Shown here: piece by piece, positions 17,128 to 26,187 of the stretch
How the letters are laid out: each line of letters opens with the position of its first letter
Numbering within the stretch: position 1 is the stretch's first letter
Source of the DNA: Phycicoccus sp. CSK15P-2
Lineage (GTDB): Bacteria; Actinomycetota; Actinomycetes; Actinomycetales; Dermatophilaceae
Length of the DNA stretch: 64,000 nt
Assembly: GCF_016888005.1 (NCBI RefSeq)
Contig: NZ_JAFDVE010000013.1
Coordinates: 51,187-115,186 of the forward strand
Reading direction: 5' to 3'
Program-made: the position numbers and the translations under genes
Notes under the pieces: generated by a model
What the model saw: only the letters and a program-made list of their open reading frames with translations
Told to the model about the DNA's origin: nothing
Databases searched by the model: none

Positions 17128-17829
17128 TCAGGCCTCCTCGGCCGACGCGGGGTGGTAGGAGGCCTCCTGCTCGTCGCGGACCAGGCGTCCGTCCTCGAGC
17201 TGGATCACCCTCCGGCGGAGGTCGTTGACGATGTCGTGGTCGTGGGTGGCCATGACGACGGTGGTCCCGGTGCGGTTGATCCGCTCGAGGAGCCGGACGA
17301 TCTCGAGGCTGATCCTCTGGTCGAGGTTCCCCGTGGGCTCGTCGCACAGGAGGATCTGCGGCCGGTTGACCACGGCGCGGGCGATGGCCACGCGCTGCTG
17401 CTCACCACCGGACAGCTGGTGCGGGAAGCGTTTCTCCTTGCCGGCGAGGCCCACCATCTCGAGGGTCTCGGGGACGAGCTGGCGGATGGCGTGCCGCGGC
17501 TTGCCGATGACCTGGAGGGCGTAGGCGACGTTCTCGTGGATCGTCTTGTTCGGCAGCAGCCGGAAGTCCTGGAAGACCGCACCCATCTCGCGGCGCAGCC
17601 GCGGCACCTGGCGCATCGGCATCGTGCGCAGGTCGTGCCCGGCGACGAGGACGAGCCCGTTCGTCGCGGCCTCCTCGCGGAGCGCGAGCCGGAGCATCGT
17701 CGACTTCCCGGAGCCGGAGGGTCCGACGACGAAGACGAACTCGCCTCGGTCGATGTCGACCGAGACGTCGTCGACGGCCGCGCGGGTGGACCGGGGGTAG
17801 ACCTTCGTGACGTTCTCGAAGCGGATCAT
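17128..17829 (-). CDS. ftsE: Cell division ATP-binding protein FtsE
   Basis: A 233-residue ABC ATPase: Walker A GPSGSGKS at residues 36-43, signature LSGGEQQR, Walker [13 protein letters not shown] and the H-loop MATHDHDI. It drives FtsX by ATP hydrolysis at the inner face of the membrane. The C-terminal end ([11 protein letters not shown]) follows the actinobacterial form. In many actinobacteria prfB lies directly upstream of ftsE; here a convergent/divergent cell-wall-binding gene on the plus strand separates them. Confidence 0.97.
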   Translation of the reverse strand: MIRFENVTKVYPRSTRAAVDDVSVDIDRGEFVFVVGPSGSGKSTMLRLALREEAATNGLVLVAGHDLRTMPMRQVPRLRREMGAVFQDFRLLPNKTIHENVAYALQVIGKPRHAIRQLVPETLEMVGLAGKEKRFPHQLSGGEQQRVAIARAVVNRPQILLCDEPTGNLDQRISLEIVRLLERINRTGTTVVMATHDHDIVNDLRRRVIQLEDGRLVRDEQEASYHPASAEEA

Positions 17830-17964
17830 GCGGAGGGGAGCGCCTCTTCGGCTCGGGTGCAGGGACCGCGGGCGAGCGCGGCTCTACGAGGATAGGCCGG
17901 TGACCGGGAGAACCCGGCGAGCCCCAGGCCATCGGCGGGTTGTCCCGCGCGGGAGGGCTGAACG

Positions 17965-17980
17965 TTGCGAGTTGTCGCAA
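17965..17980. promoter_or_regulatory. Palindrome in the ftsE / CWB2 divergent promoter region
   Basis: TTGCGAGTTGTCGCAA has perfect 6-bp arms around a 4-bp spacer. It lies about 135 bp from both the ftsE start and the CWB2 gene start, so it could be a regulator site for either. The regulator is not known to me. Confidence 0.4.
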
Positions 17981-18115
17981 TGACCCGCGCGCCCGGCGGA
18001 TCTTCCGGTTACGCTTCTCGCGCCCTGGACCCCCGCACCCGGGACCGAGGGCTCCCGCCACGCGACGCCCCTGTCCGTCGTGGCGCGTCGGAGTCGTGGT
18101 CAAGAAAGGACCCTC

Positions 18116-20161
18116 GTGCAACGTTTCCGTCCCCTCCTCGCCCTGCTTGCGGGCATCGCCGGTGCGGCCCTCGTGCCAGCCACCGGCGCCGCAGCTGCTC
18201 CCCACACGTTGCCCCCGTCGCCGGACAGTGGCTCGGCCAAGAGCGCCCCGTCGGCGCGCGCTCTGCTCGAGGCCGGGCTCGAGCGCAGCGGGCATGCCGC
18301 GTCCAACGAGGCCGAGGCCCAGCCCGCCTCATCCTTGTACGTCTCCGACGGCCTCGCGTCGTGGAACGTACCCGTGAACAGCAGCGGCGTCCCCAGCGGC
18401 TCGCCGGTGAAGTCCACGGCGCGCACCGACGTCGTCGTCGGCCCCGCCGGTGACGCCATGGCGTACCGGATCCCCGGGTCGTCCACGGTCAAGGTGTCCG
18501 CCATCGGTGCCAGCTCCACGGTGACGTACGACGAGTCCGAGGTTCCGGTCGGCTGGGCGCCCTTCGGCGACGGCTTCACGACCCGCAAGGCCGGGGCGCT
18601 CACGGCCCAGGCCACGAACCCGTGGATGTCCGCCGAGCTCGTGGCCCCCGATGGTGCCACGGACGCCGCGGTCTCCCCGTACGGCGGCTCCGCGGTCGTA
18701 CGCGCTCCGGGCGGCTCGGGCACCCAGCTGTCCGTCGTTCCGACCCCGTTCTTCTCCACGACCGGGACCTCCGGGGGGACCATCGGGCTGTCCGAGTACA
18801 CCCCTGGCCTGCCGACCCTCGCGCAGGAGCCGGGAGCCGGGGCGTTCCCGGGCGACGACGGCGCCACCTTCCTCGCGTTCGAGGGCACCGACCCGAAGAA
18901 CGCCACGGAACACCACCTCTACGTCGACCACCAGGACGGTGGCGGCGCCGGTGGCACGACGTACACGAACCCGGTCGTGGTCGCGGAGGCCGGCGCCCGA
19001 TGTGACGCCGCTGCGCCGGCGTTCGACCCCACGCGTAAGCTCCTCGCCTATGTCAAGGCCGTCGGCACCACACCGTCGAGCTGCTCGAAGTTCGAGGTCC
19101 GGGTCAAGCGCGCCGGCAGCGACAACCGGTTCGCCTCGAGCGACTCCGAGGTCCTCGTGTGGTCCGGGGCGTCGGGTGCTCCGGCCCCCACCGTCCTGTC
19201 GTGGGGTGCCAAAAACCCCACCGCCACCGAGATCCGCGTCGGCGGTGCGAACCGCTACGAGGTCGCCTACTTCACCTCCCTCTTCTACGAAGAGAACGAG
19301 TCCGACGCGGTGGTCCTCGCCGGGGGCAAGGCCTACGCCGACGCCCTGGCCGGAGGCCCTCTGGCCGTGGCCTCGAAGGGCCCGAGCCTGCTGACGCCGT
19401 CCTCCTCCCTGCACCCCGCGGCACGCGCCGCGATCGAGGAGACGCTCAAGCCGGGAGGCACGGTCTACATCCTCGGTGGAACGGTGTCGGTGTCCAACAC
19501 CGTCAAGGACGACCTCGTGCGCGCCGGGTACAAGGTCACCCGCCTCGCGGGTGACGACCGGTACGAGGTCGCGGTCAACGTGGCCAAGGAGCTGGACAGG
19601 CTGCGCGGCAGGAAGCCCACCACCGCGTTCGTCTCCTCCGGCACGGCCTTCGCCGACGCGCTCGTCGCCGGCCCGCCGGCGGCCCAGCTCGACGCCCCGG
19701 TGCTGCTCTCCAACCGCTCGAAGCTCCCCGGAGTCACGAAGGCGTACCTCGACTCGCTCAGTGCGGACGCGGACATCTTCGCCATCGGCGGCAGTGGTGC
19801 CCAGTCGGTCATCGAGGACGACCGCACCACGGTCATCGGCGGTGACAACCGGTACGAGGTCGCGAGCAACGTGCTCGACTCGTTCTTCCCCGCCAGCTGG
19901 GTCGGGGCCATCGCCGACGGCCGCAACTGGCCGGACGCCGTCTCGGGTGGCGCGTTCATGGGACTGCTTGGTGAGCCGATCCTGCTCACCAACGGCTACA
20001 GCACCCTCCCGGACCCCACCCAGTCCCGGCTGCTGCGCTCACGTGCCTCGCTCGACTACATGTTCGCCTTCGGCGGGCCGAAGTCGGTCGCGGACGGCGC
20101 CTTGGAGAACGCGGTTAAGGCCGCGGGCGACCAGACGACGTACTTCGGGGCGGACGGCTAG
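18116..20161 (+). CDS. Secreted cell wall-binding repeat 2 (CWB2) protein
   Basis: A 681-residue exported protein. GTG 18116 has SD AAAGGA at good spacing and gives a signal peptide (RFRPLLALLAGIAGAALVPATGAAAA). Residues ~75-385 are a beta-rich domain without a family I recognise. Residues ~388-681 carry three CWB2 repeats, seen in the recurring NRYEVA (GGANRYEVA, GDDRYEVA, GDNRYEVA) and ADALAGGPLA / ADALVAGPPA / PDAVSGGAFM segments. CWB2 repeats in clostridia bind anionic cell-wall polymers. The gene lies on the opposite strand between prfB and ftsE and is closed by a strong terminator. Confidence 0.88.
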   Translation: MQRFRPLLALLAGIAGAALVPATGAAAAPHTLPPSPDSGSAKSAPSARALLEAGLERSGHAASNEAEAQPASSLYVSDGLASWNVPVNSSGVPSGSPVKSTARTDVVVGPAGDAMAYRIPGSSTVKVSAIGASSTVTYDESEVPVGWAPFGDGFTTRKAGALTAQATNPWMSAELVAPDGATDAAVSPYGGSAVVRAPGGSGTQLSVVPTPFFSTTGTSGGTIGLSEYTPGLPTLAQEPGAGAFPGDDGATFLAFEGTDPKNATEHHLYVDHQDGGGAGGTTYTNPVVVAEAGARCDAAAPAFDPTRKLLAYVKAVGTTPSSCSKFEVRVKRAGSDNRFASSDSEVLVWSGASGAPAPTVLSWGAKNPTATEIRVGGANRYEVAYFTSLFYEENESDAVVLAGGKAYADALAGGPLAVASKGPSLLTPSSSLHPAARAAIEETLKPGGTVYILGGTVSVSNTVKDDLVRAGYKVTRLAGDDRYEVAVNVAKELDRLRGRKPTTAFVSSGTAFADALVAGPPAAQLDAPVLLSNRSKLPGVTKAYLDSLSADADIFAIGGSGAQSVIEDDRTTVIGGDNRYEVASNVLDSFFPASWVGAIADGRNWPDAVSGGAFMGLLGEPILLTNGYSTLPDPTQSRLLRSRASLDYMFAFGGPKSVADGALENAVKAAGDQTTYFGADG

Positions 20162-20187
20162 TCACAGCCACCGCTCACGCACGACCG

Positions 20188-20219
20188 CTGGTCCCGGGGC
20201 CCTCTCGCCCCGGGACCAG
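20188..20219. terminator. Terminator hairpin after the CWB2 gene
   Basis: A perfect 13-bp stem (CTGGTCCCGGGGC/GCCCCGGGACCAG) with a 6-nt loop begins 26 bp after the CWB2 stop. It ends transcription ahead of the convergent prfB gene. Confidence 0.85.
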
Positions 20220-20437
20220 TGGGTTTCGCAGGTGGCGAGTGCGCGGACGGAGAGCAGGCTCCTGCGCGTCTCCTCGGCGGGCCTGCGCGCGGGTCGGCCG
20301 AAGCGGTGGCGACGAGGACGGCTCCGTCATCCGGCGCCCGGACCCCTTCGGCGATCGCGCCGTCCCGGCGGGGGCGCGGCCCGGGCGTCCCCAGGCGCGG
20401 CGTCGGGGCGCGAGGGCCCCGGGAGGCCGCTGCCTGC
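20220..20437. other. Intergenic region downstream of prfB
   Basis: About 218 bp of very GC-rich DNA between convergent genes. A 51-codon minus-strand frame crosses it but shows no protein-like features. I see no RNA gene. Confidence 0.4.
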
Positions 20438-21550
20438 TCAGGCCTCGGCCTTCTCCTGGGCCTTGCGCCACCGGATGCCGGCCTCGATGAAGTCGTCGAT
20501 GTCGCCGTCGAAGACCTTGTCGGGGTTGCCGACCTCGTGCTCGGTGCGCAGGTCCTTGACCATCTGGTACGGCTGGAGGACGTAGGAGCGCATCTGGTCG
20601 CCCCAGCTGGCCTTGATGTCGCCGGCGAGCTCCTTGCGCTCGGCGGCCTCCTCGGCCTTCTTGAGCAGGAGCAGCCGGGACTGCATGACGCGCAGCGCCG
20701 CGGCCCGGTTCTGGATCTGGCTCTTCTCGTTCTGCATCGAGACGACGAGCCCGGTGGGCAGGTGGGTCATCCGGACGGCGGAGTCGGTGGTGTTGACCGA
20801 CTGTCCGCCCGGGCCGCTGGAGCGGAAGACGTCGACCTTGAGGTCGTTCTCGGGGATGTCGATGGAGTCGGTGCCCTCGATGAGCGGGACGACCTCGACG
20901 GCGGCGAAGCTGGTCTGGCGGCGGCCCTGGTTGTCGAACGGGCTGATCCGGACGAGACGGTGGGTGCCGCCCTCGACGGACAGGTTGCCGTAGGCGTACG
21001 GCACGTTGACCTCGAAGGTCGCGGACTTCAGCCCGGCCTCCTCGGCGTACGAGGTGTCCATGACCTTCGTCGGGTGGCCGTGCCGCTCGGCCCAGCGCAG
21101 GTACATCCGCATGAGCATCTCGGCGAAGTCCGCGGCGTCCACTCCCCCGGCGCCGGCACGGATGGTGACGACCGCCTCCCGGGCGTCGTACTCGCCGGAG
21201 AGGAGGGTGCGGACCTCGAGGTTGGCGACGGCCTTCCGCAGGGACGTGAGCTCGCGCTCGGCCTCGGCCATCGTCTCGGCGTCGTCCTCCTCCTGGGCCA
21301 TCTCGACGAGGACCTCGAGGTCGTCGACGCGCTGGTCCATGCCGGTGACGCGCTCGTGCTCGGCCTTGGCGCGGGACAGCCCGGAGGTCACCTGCTGGGC
21401 ACGCTCCTGGTCGTCCCAGAGCGAGGGGTCGGCGGCCTGCTGCTCGAGGTCGTGGATCTGCTGCTCGAGGGCCGCGAGGTCGGTGACCTCCCGGACCGTC
21501 GACATCGTGGTGCGCAGGTCCTTGATCTCCTGGGTGAAGTCGGTGGCCAC
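20438..21550 (-). CDS. prfB: Peptide chain release factor 2
   Basis: A 370-residue RF2 that recognises UGA and UAA stop codons and releases the peptide. The catalytic GGQ lies in [17 protein letters not shown]. The stop-codon-reading region is in the preceding domain ([20 protein letters not shown]). GTG 21550 gives [13 protein letters not shown]. The reading frame is continuous through the N-terminal region, so the programmed +1 frameshift that autoregulates enterobacterial prfB is absent, as usual in actinobacteria. Confidence 0.97.
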   Translation of the reverse strand: MATDFTQEIKDLRTTMSTVREVTDLAALEQQIHDLEQQAADPSLWDDQERAQQVTSGLSRAKAEHERVTGMDQRVDDLEVLVEMAQEEDDAETMAEAERELTSLRKAVANLEVRTLLSGEYDAREAVVTIRAGAGGVDAADFAEMLMRMYLRWAERHGHPTKVMDTSYAEEAGLKSATFEVNVPYAYGNLSVEGGTHRLVRISPFDNQGRRQTSFAAVEVVPLIEGTDSIDIPENDLKVDVFRSSGPGGQSVNTTDSAVRMTHLPTGLVVSMQNEKSQIQNRAAALRVMQSRLLLLKKAEEAAERKELAGDIKASWGDQMRSYVLQPYQMVKDLRTEHEVGNPDKVFDGDIDDFIEAGIRWRKAQEKAEA

Positions 21551-21622
21551 GAGGGGCAAGCCTACGCGAGCACCGGGACCGGCCCGGCCGCCGCCGGGAG
21601 GGCGTCCCCACTCCGGTTGCGA

Positions 21623-21649
21623 CCCCACGTGACCGGGGTCACAGTGGGG
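21623..21649. promoter_or_regulatory. Nested palindrome upstream of the solute-binding protein gene
   Basis: GTGACC/GGTCAC arms (21629-21642) sit inside outer arms CCCCAC/GTGGGG (21623-21628 and 21644-21649), giving a 12-bp interrupted dyad. It lies 70 bp before the binding-protein start in the divergent prfB promoter region and may be an operator for the transport genes. Confidence 0.4.
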
Positions 21650-21719
21650 GGTACTGGTCCCCTTCCCGGGGGTCGACAACGACGTCGACAGGGCCTCGGC
21701 CCGAGGGTGGGTGAGTCGG

Positions 21720-23069
21720 ATGGCCACACGACAACGGGCCGTGGCGGCGGCCGGACTGGCAGGCGTGCTGCTCGCGACGGCGTCCTGCGCCTCCCAGGAC
21801 GAGCCCGGGGAGGACGAGGGCTCCGGGACGACCCTGCGGATCGCCACCGTCGAGAACCGCGACCTCGTCCGCCTGCGGGAGCTGTCGCAGGCGTACACGT
21901 CCGAGCACCCGGGCGTCACCCTCGAGTGGGACACGCTCGAGGAGGGCCGGCTGCGCCAGCAGGTGATGACCGACATCGCCACCCAGGGCGGGCGCTACGA
22001 CATCGTGACGATCGGGACGTACGAGGCGCCGATCTGGGCCGAGCGGGAGTGGCTGCGCCCGCTCGACGCCCTGCCGGCCGACTACGCCGAGGACGACCTC
22101 CTGCCGACCGTGCGCGAAGCGCTCTCGCACGACGGAACCCTCTACGCCGCACCGTTCTACGGCGAGTCCGCCATCACGATGTACCGCACGGACCTGTTCG
22201 AGCAGGCGGGGCTCACGATGCCGGACTCCCCCACGTGGGACGACATCGCCGGGGCGGCGGAGCGGCTCGACCAGGGCGACGTCAACGGCATCTGCCTGCG
22301 CGGACGCCCCGGCTGGGGCGAGAACGTCGCACTCCTCACCGCGATGGCCAACGCGGAGGGCGGCCGCTGGTTCACCGAGGACTGGACGCCCGACCTGCGC
22401 ACCGGCGCGTGGACGACGGCGCTGCAGCGGTACGCGGACCTCCTCACCGAGCACGGGCCGGACGACGCCACGAGCCTCGGCTACACCGACGTGCTCTCGC
22501 TCTTCCAGGAGGGCAGGTGCGCGATCTGGGTGGACGCCTCGGTCGCGGGCTCGGCGCTCGTCGACCCGCAGTCCTCGCAGGTGGCCGACTCGGTCGGCTT
22601 CGCGCTGGCGCCCGACGCCGGGCAGTCGGTGCGCAGCAGCTGGCTGTGGTCGTGGGCGCTGGCCGTCCCGGAGAGCTCCGACGATGCCGGGCCGGCCCAG
22701 GAGTTCGTCACCTGGGCGACGTCGACGGAGTACACCGACCTCGTCGCGCGGTCCGACGGCTGGGCCAACGTGCCGCCGGGGACCCGTACCTCGCTCTACG
22801 AGAACGAGGAGTACCGCGAGGCGGCACCGTTCGCGGACGCGACGTTCGCCTCGATCGAGGAGTCCGACCCCGAGCAGCCGACGACCCAGCCGGTCCCCTA
22901 CACCGGCATCCAGTACGTGTCGATCCCCTCGTTCCCGAGCATCGGCACCGCCGTCGGCAACCGCGTCGCCGCGGTCCTCGACGGGTCCGTCACCGTCGAG
23001 CAGGCCCTCGAGGACGCCCAGTGGGTGACCGAGAAGGTCATCGCCCAGTCCGAGCGCACCGAGGACTGA
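21720..23069 (+). CDS. Extracellular solute-binding lipoprotein (family 1, sugar/polyol type)
   Basis: A 449-residue binding protein of an ABC importer type. The signal peptide ends in a lipobox (LLATASC), so it is lipid-anchored outside the membrane. The body has family-1 features: [19 protein letters not shown] at the start, [20 protein letters not shown], and a C-terminal [27 protein letters not shown] resembling SmoE-like polyol-binding proteins. ATG 21720 is preferred over GTG 21711. No ABC permease or ATPase gene follows; instead a secondary NCS1 permease lies 46 bp downstream, an unusual pairing. The ligand is unknown. Confidence 0.88.
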   Translation: MATRQRAVAAAGLAGVLLATASCASQDEPGEDEGSGTTLRIATVENRDLVRLRELSQAYTSEHPGVTLEWDTLEEGRLRQQVMTDIATQGGRYDIVTIGTYEAPIWAEREWLRPLDALPADYAEDDLLPTVREALSHDGTLYAAPFYGESAITMYRTDLFEQAGLTMPDSPTWDDIAGAAERLDQGDVNGICLRGRPGWGENVALLTAMANAEGGRWFTEDWTPDLRTGAWTTALQRYADLLTEHGPDDATSLGYTDVLSLFQEGRCAIWVDASVAGSALVDPQSSQVADSVGFALAPDAGQSVRSSWLWSWALAVPESSDDAGPAQEFVTWATSTEYTDLVARSDGWANVPPGTRTSLYENEEYREAAPFADATFASIEESDPEQPTTQPVPYTGIQYVSIPSFPSIGTAVGNRVAAVLDGSVTVEQALEDAQWVTEKVIAQSERTED

Positions 23070-23115
23070 ACCACCGCATCCGCCCGCCGACCTCGCGTCC
23101 CCCGAGGAGGACACC

Positions 23116-24948
23116 ATGGCCACAGCCGGCTTCGCCCCCGACACCCCGCTCGAGGAGATCGACGACGAGCAGCTGCCCGTCGCGCCGCACAAACGGCACG
23201 GGCTCGGGCACTTCCTCGGGCTGTACGCGGCGGAGCACGTGGCCGCGACCGAGTTCGTCATCGGTGCGACGTTCGTCGGGCTCGGCGCCGACATCACCGA
23301 CATCCTCGTCGGCCTGCTCATCGGCAACGCGCTCGCGGTGCTCAGCTTCACGCTCGTCACCTCGCCGATCGCCACGCGCACCCGGATGAGCCTGTTCGGC
23401 TACCTCGAGCGGTTCGGCGGGGACACCGTCGCGAAGTTCTACAACGGCGCGAACGTCGTCATCTTCAGCGCGATCTCGGCGGCGATGATCACGGTGTCGG
23501 CGACGGCGGTGCGCGCGCTCTTCGACATCCCACCGCAGGAGAAGGCGTACCCGACGAGCTTCCTGTTCGTCGTCGTCGCGGTGGCTGTGGGCGTGATCGT
23601 CGTCCTCGTCGCGGCGTTCGGCTTCAACGCGCTCACCGAGTTCGCCGGCATCTGCGCGCCGTGGCTCATGGTGATGTTCACCGTGGGCGGGATGGTGCTC
23701 ATCCCGTCGCTCGCGCAGACCGTCACGGGCTACACCGAGCTGCGCAGCTTCCAGGACTTCGTCGACATCGCGGGGTCGAGCGTGTTCACCGGGACGAACG
23801 CCGAGGGCGAGCCGGGCATCGGCATCTGGGAGGTCATCGGGTTCGCCTGGGCGGCCAACACGTTCGCGCACTTCGGGCTCATCGACATGGCGCTGCTGCG
23901 GTACGCGAAGAAGCCGTCGTACGGCCTCGCGACGAGCACGGGGATGATGTTCGGCCACTACGTGGCGTGGATCTCGGCGGGCCTCATGGGTGCGGCGACG
24001 GCAGCGACGATGGAGATCAGCATCATGGTGGCCGAGCCGGGTGACGTGGCGTTCTACGCGCTGGGGCTCTCGGGGTTCGTCATCGTCATCGTCGCGGGGT
24101 GGACGACGGCGAACTCCAACCTGTACCGGGCCGGGCTGGCGGCACAGGCGCTGCTGCCGAGGATGCCGCGGTGGCGGGTGACGATGCTCGTCGGGCTCGG
24201 GGTGGTGTTCGCGAGCCTGTTCCCGTTCGTCTACCGGAGCATGCTGCCGCTGCTCACGTACGCGGGGCTCATCCTCGTGCCGGTGGGCGGGATGGCGCTG
24301 GCCGAGCACTGGGTGCTGCCGCGGTTCGGGATGACGCAGTACTGGGCGCAGTACAAGGGGCTGCGGACCAACGTGCCGGCGATCGTCACGTGGGGCGTGT
24401 GCCTGGCGTTCGGGTTCGGGCTGGACGTCCTCGATGTCATGCCGTTCTACTACCTGTTCCTGCCGACGTGGGCGCTGTCGGTCGTGCTGTACACGGTGCT
24501 GGCGCGGCGGTTCGGGGCCGGGGACGACTTCAGCGAGCAGGTGTCGAAGGAGGTGGCGTTCCAGCGGCGGGTGACCGAGTTCCAGGCCGAGCAGGCCAAG
24601 CGGGAGCCGCACGACCACGCCCCGGACCGCCGGCCGCTCACGTTGGCGATCCGCGCGGTGTGGCTCGTCGTCGGGCTGGTCGTGCCGTTCGTGCTCGGGT
24701 GGCGGGTGATGTTCGCCAGCCCGGACCTGTTCGAGTACTTCCTCAACCGCGAGATGTTCTACGCGGTGACGATCTGGTGCACGGTCGTGTACTTCGCGTT
24801 CGCGTGGTGGGACCTGCAGCGCGGCAAGCAGTGGCGGCGCTCGCAGGCGCCGTCGGACGGCGGGCCGGACACCGACGAGGTGACCCCGGAGGACGAGACC
24901 CCAGCGCCTGCCGAGGCGCGTTCACGCTCCCGCCAGACCGTCGGCTGA
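23116..24948 (+). CDS. NCS1-family purine/cytosine-type permease
   Basis: A 610-residue membrane protein with about twelve helices and a hydrophilic C-terminal tail. N-terminal EEIDDEQLPVAPHKRHGLGHF and GADITDILVGLLIGNALA resemble cytosine/purine permeases of the nucleobase:cation symporter-1 family. The C-terminal extension (after residue ~490) is longer than in CodB. It has a good SD (GAGGAGG) and starts 46 bp after the binding lipoprotein gene, so the two are probably cotranscribed. The substrate cannot be decided from sequence. Confidence 0.85.
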   Translation: MATAGFAPDTPLEEIDDEQLPVAPHKRHGLGHFLGLYAAEHVAATEFVIGATFVGLGADITDILVGLLIGNALAVLSFTLVTSPIATRTRMSLFGYLERFGGDTVAKFYNGANVVIFSAISAAMITVSATAVRALFDIPPQEKAYPTSFLFVVVAVAVGVIVVLVAAFGFNALTEFAGICAPWLMVMFTVGGMVLIPSLAQTVTGYTELRSFQDFVDIAGSSVFTGTNAEGEPGIGIWEVIGFAWAANTFAHFGLIDMALLRYAKKPSYGLATSTGMMFGHYVAWISAGLMGAATAATMEISIMVAEPGDVAFYALGLSGFVIVIVAGWTTANSNLYRAGLAAQALLPRMPRWRVTMLVGLGVVFASLFPFVYRSMLPLLTYAGLILVPVGGMALAEHWVLPRFGMTQYWAQYKGLRTNVPAIVTWGVCLAFGFGLDVLDVMPFYYLFLPTWALSVVLYTVLARRFGAGDDFSEQVSKEVAFQRRVTEFQAEQAKREPHDHAPDRRPLTLAIRAVWLVVGLVVPFVLGWRVMFASPDLFEYFLNREMFYAVTIWCTVVYFAFAWWDLQRGKQWRRSQAPSDGGPDTDEVTPEDETPAPAEARSRSRQTVG

Positions 24949-24998
24949 CGTGGCGTCCGCACCATCCATCACCAAGGACATCGCCAGATCCCTCTTCG

Positions 24999-25059
24999 TG
25001 TGGTTCCCCCCGAATCGTGGAGGGCTTCTCTATGCGGCTTCCCGGTCGGGGGAACCACA
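24999..25059. repeat. 12-bp inverted repeat with 37-nt loop
   Basis: TGTGGTTCCCCC (24999-25010) is repeated inverted at 25048-25059. It lies 50 bp after the permease stop. It could be a terminator without a T tract, or the ends of a small mobile-element remnant. Confidence 0.55.
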
Positions 25060-25108
25060 ATCAGCAGTCGCGTGAACATGCCGTCCACAGGTATTGACTA
25101 TTGCTCTC

Positions 25109-25144
25109 GAGGATGCCGCGCTGGCGGGTGACGGCGCTCGTCGC
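25109..25144 (+). pseudogene. Short duplicated fragment of the NCS1 permease gene
   Basis: This 36-bp stretch nearly repeats 24159-24194 of the permease gene, with few mismatches. In the same frame it would read RMPRWRVTALV against RMPRWRVTMLV. It is flanked by unrelated sequence and is too short to be functional, so it is probably debris of a second permease copy or of a rearrangement. Confidence 0.6.
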
Positions 25145-25227
25145 AGGGCCGCCGGCCCAGGCCGCTCTGCACTCTGCTGTCGGCAGAACGCTGCACCCGT
25201 CGCCGGAGATGGGTCTACCGTCGGGCC

Positions 25228-25551
25228 ATGAGCACCGTCGTCCCGCTGCATCGTCCGGTCTCATCCACCTCGCCTGCCCGGGCAGAGCCGCTGTGGCGCG
25301 AGGCGGTGGGGACAGAGCTGCGCCGCGAGCGCGCCGAACGGGCCGAACGTCTCGTCGACGTCGCGGACCGCGCCGGCGTGTCGGTGCAGTACCTCTCCGA
25401 GATCGAGCGTGGCCGCAAGGAGGCGTCCTCCGAGGTGTTGGCCGCCGTCGCCGGCGCCCTCGACCTCACGGTCGCCGAGCTGGCCGGCCGCACCTCGACA
25501 CGTCTAGGGCGCCCAAGCGCGCCGAACGGCACCGTACGGCTGGCTGCCTGA
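25228..25551 (+). CDS. XRE-family regulator resembling ClgR
   Basis: A 107-residue protein with a helix-turn-helix at residues ~30-90: LRRERAERAERLVDVADRAGVSVQYLSEIERGRKEASSEVLAAVAGALDLTVAELAG contains the YLSE.ERG.KEASSE.LAA segment characteristic of ClgR, the actinobacterial activator of clp genes (here split in shorter quotes: VQYLSEIERGRKEASSE). TACCGT sits 6 nt before the ATG, suggesting a leaderless mRNA. It is convergent with a clpP pair whose stop lies 9 bp away, which supports a role in Clp control, much like PopR beside clpP3/P4 in Streptomyces. Confidence 0.85.
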   Translation: MSTVVPLHRPVSSTSPARAEPLWREAVGTELRRERAERAERLVDVADRAGVSVQYLSEIERGRKEASSEVLAAVAGALDLTVAELAGRTSTRLGRPSAPNGTVRLAA

Positions 25552-25560
25552 GACACGGCA

Positions 25561-26187
25561 TCATCCTGCTGCCGTCCGCGGCGGGACGACGGAGTCCACC
25601 ATGCCGTACTCCACGGCCGCCTCCGGCGTCAGGACGAGGTCGCGTTCGGTGTCCTCACGCACCTGTTGCCGGCTTCGCCCGGTGTGCCGGGCGAGCAGCT
25701 CCTCCTGCATCGTCCTGACCCGCTCCACCTCGTCGGCCTCGAGGATGAGGTCCGGGATCGTGCCGCGGCCCTCCGCCGCGGGAGCGTGGACGACGATCCT
25801 GGCGTGGGGGAGGATCTGCCGGTAGCCGGGTGCGCCACCCGCCAGGAGCACCGCGGCACTCGCCACCGCCTGACCGACGCACGTGGTCTCGACCCGCGCC
25901 CGTACGTACTGCATCGCGTCGTAGATCGCGAGCGTCGCGGGGATCTGGCCGCCGGGCGAGTTGACGTACAGGCTGATGGGCTCGTCCGGCCGGTCCGTCT
26001 CCAAGTGGAGCAGCTGGGCGATCGTGGCGTTCGCTACACCGTCGTCGATGGGCGTCCCGACGTAGACGATGCGGTCTGCGAGCAGCCGACTGTAGACGTC
26101 GACAGTGCGCTCGCCCTGCGGGGTCCGGGTCGTGACGTACGGGATGGTGTAGCTGCTCGTGACCGGCAGTCTCGAGTGCTCGCTCAT
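25561..26187 (-). CDS. ClpP-like protease subunit with displaced serine
   Basis: A 208-residue ClpP2-like subunit: YVNSPGG (74-80), His134 in VVHAP, and Asp183 in TERDLVL are conserved. At the nucleophile elbow, family members have GQAAS; here residues 105-110 read GQAVAS, so the canonical serine position (109) is Ala and Ser stands one residue later (110) with no length change on either side. This would misplace the nucleophile relative to His and Asp. The subunit may be inactive and structural, or use altered geometry. ATG 26187 overlaps the upstream clpP stop by four bases, so the two are coupled. Confidence 0.9.
   Translation of the reverse strand: MSEHSRLPVTSSYTIPYVTTRTPQGERTVDVYSRLLADRIVYVGTPIDDGVANATIAQLLHLETDRPDEPISLYVNSPGGQIPATLAIYDAMQYVRARVETTCVGQAVASAAVLLAGGAPGYRQILPHARIVVHAPAAEGRGTIPDLILEADEVERVRTMQEELLARHTGRSRQQVREDTERDLVLTPEAAVEYGMVDSVVPPRTAAG

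Noticed and set aside
20175..20329. Small 51-codon frame after prfB
   Set aside because: It runs through the CWB2 terminator, has no SD and no protein-like composition.
20438..21550. Programmed frameshift in prfB
   Set aside because: The N-terminal region is read continuously from GTG 21550 with no in-frame TGA, so no frameshift is needed.
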